Origin: Chloroflexota bacterium
Lineage (GTDB): Bacteria > Chloroflexota > Anaerolineae > Anaerolineales > UBA4823
Assembly: GCA_017860725.1 (NCBI GenBank)
Contig: JAGDMX010000163.1
Coordinates: 1 to 6,155, forward strand
Length of the DNA: 6,155 nt
Direction: 5' to 3'
Shown here: positions 6,003 to 6,155 of the stretch, piece after piece
Numbering within the stretch: position 1 is the stretch's first letter
How the letters are laid out: each line of letters begins with the position of its first letter
The notes under the pieces: model-generated
Told to the model about the DNA's origin: nothing
The model's input: only the letters and a program-made list of their open reading frames with translations
Database searches by the model: none
Position numbers and translations under genes: made by a program

Positions 6003-6155
6003 TCACGGTTCCTGTTTTAATAATTGCTCGATCACACCTACCAGTTCTGTATACGCATTACCTTTGATGACCACCATCTCCGCCGATGCCAGGCTGGGTG
6101 CCCTCTTTGCATCGCCGTCTTCTGCCAGGACCAAGAACCGGGTACTCCAGCTCAC
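6003..6155 (-). CDS. C-terminal end of an unrecognised gene (partial)
   Basis: The minus strand is open from the right edge to a TGA at 6003-6005, giving 50 residues. It begins SWSTRFLVLAEDGD after one edge codon and ends VGVIEQLLKQEP. The composition is protein-like: a beta-like FLVLAED stretch, a second beta-like MVVIKGN, then an amphipathic C-terminal helix. This suggests the end of an alpha/beta domain. I do not recognise the family. The start lies outside the window, and the reading is supported only by the open frame, the composition and the shared strand. The next gene on this strand begins about 390 bp further on with its own promoter, so the two are probably separate transcription units. 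Confidence 0.5.
   Translation of the reverse strand: MSWSTRFLVLAEDGDAKRAPSLASAEMVVIKGNAYTELVGVIEQLLKQEP

Noticed and set aside
5802..6020. Plus-strand open frame of 72 codons in the gene-free region
   Set aside because: It runs through the GC-rich inverted repeats, has no Shine-Dalgarno site, a low-complexity Pro/Leu-rich translation and overlaps the end of the minus-strand partial gene.
1..6155. CRISPR array, tRNA, rRNA or transposase gene
   Set aside because: No regularly spaced repeats of CRISPR length, no cloverleaf-like segment and no transposase or recombinase motifs were found on either strand.

Overview
The window looks bacterial: moderately GC-rich, tightly packed genes, Shine-Dalgarno sites, GTG/TTG start candidates and sigma70-type promoters. 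The phylum cannot be fixed from sequence alone. A Chloroflexota-like or Gram-positive-like background is a weak guess, based on protein style and the AT-rich octamer repeat at the left edge. Every supported gene lies on the minus strand, so transcription runs from high to low coordinates.

Right part (6155 to 5137). The last 50 codons of an unrecognised gene enter from the right edge and stop at 6003. About 320 bp of gene-free DNA follows, with several GC-rich inverted repeats. A good promoter (TTGACT, 17 bp, TATAGT) then drives two overlapping genes for small membrane proteins. The first is DUF457/YdjM-like with conserved His/Asp positions and a TTG start. The second is a short CDP-alcohol phosphatidyltransferase-family protein. 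Their 31-nt overlap suggests translational coupling and perhaps a joint role in membrane lipid metabolism.

Left part (4674 to 105). This is a three-gene cassette: a TetR-family repressor, a large PEP-utilizing/rifampin-phosphotransferase-like enzyme, and a 12-TM MFS drug/H+ antiporter. Its promoter has perfect consensus boxes (TTGACA, 17 bp, TATAAT). Two copies of the dyad AAGCGAC-N5-GTCGCTT are built into it: one fills the -35/-10 spacer and the other covers the start of transcription. A third, degenerate copy lies between tetR and the phosphotransferase gene. A 17-bp hairpin separates the phosphotransferase and transporter genes.

The simplest model is a self-repressed, inducible detoxification operon. 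The TetR protein senses a compound, probably a lipophilic antibiotic or metabolite. The Rph-like enzyme phosphorylates it using ATP, and the MFS pump exports it. The gene set recalls the Bacillus subtilis yvkA-yvkB-yvkC cluster (MFS, TetR, Rph-like), from memory. The substrate is not known from sequence, and rifamycins are only one candidate. The most notable content is the operator architecture: three sites in the cassette plus a possible weak fourth in the neighbouring promoter.
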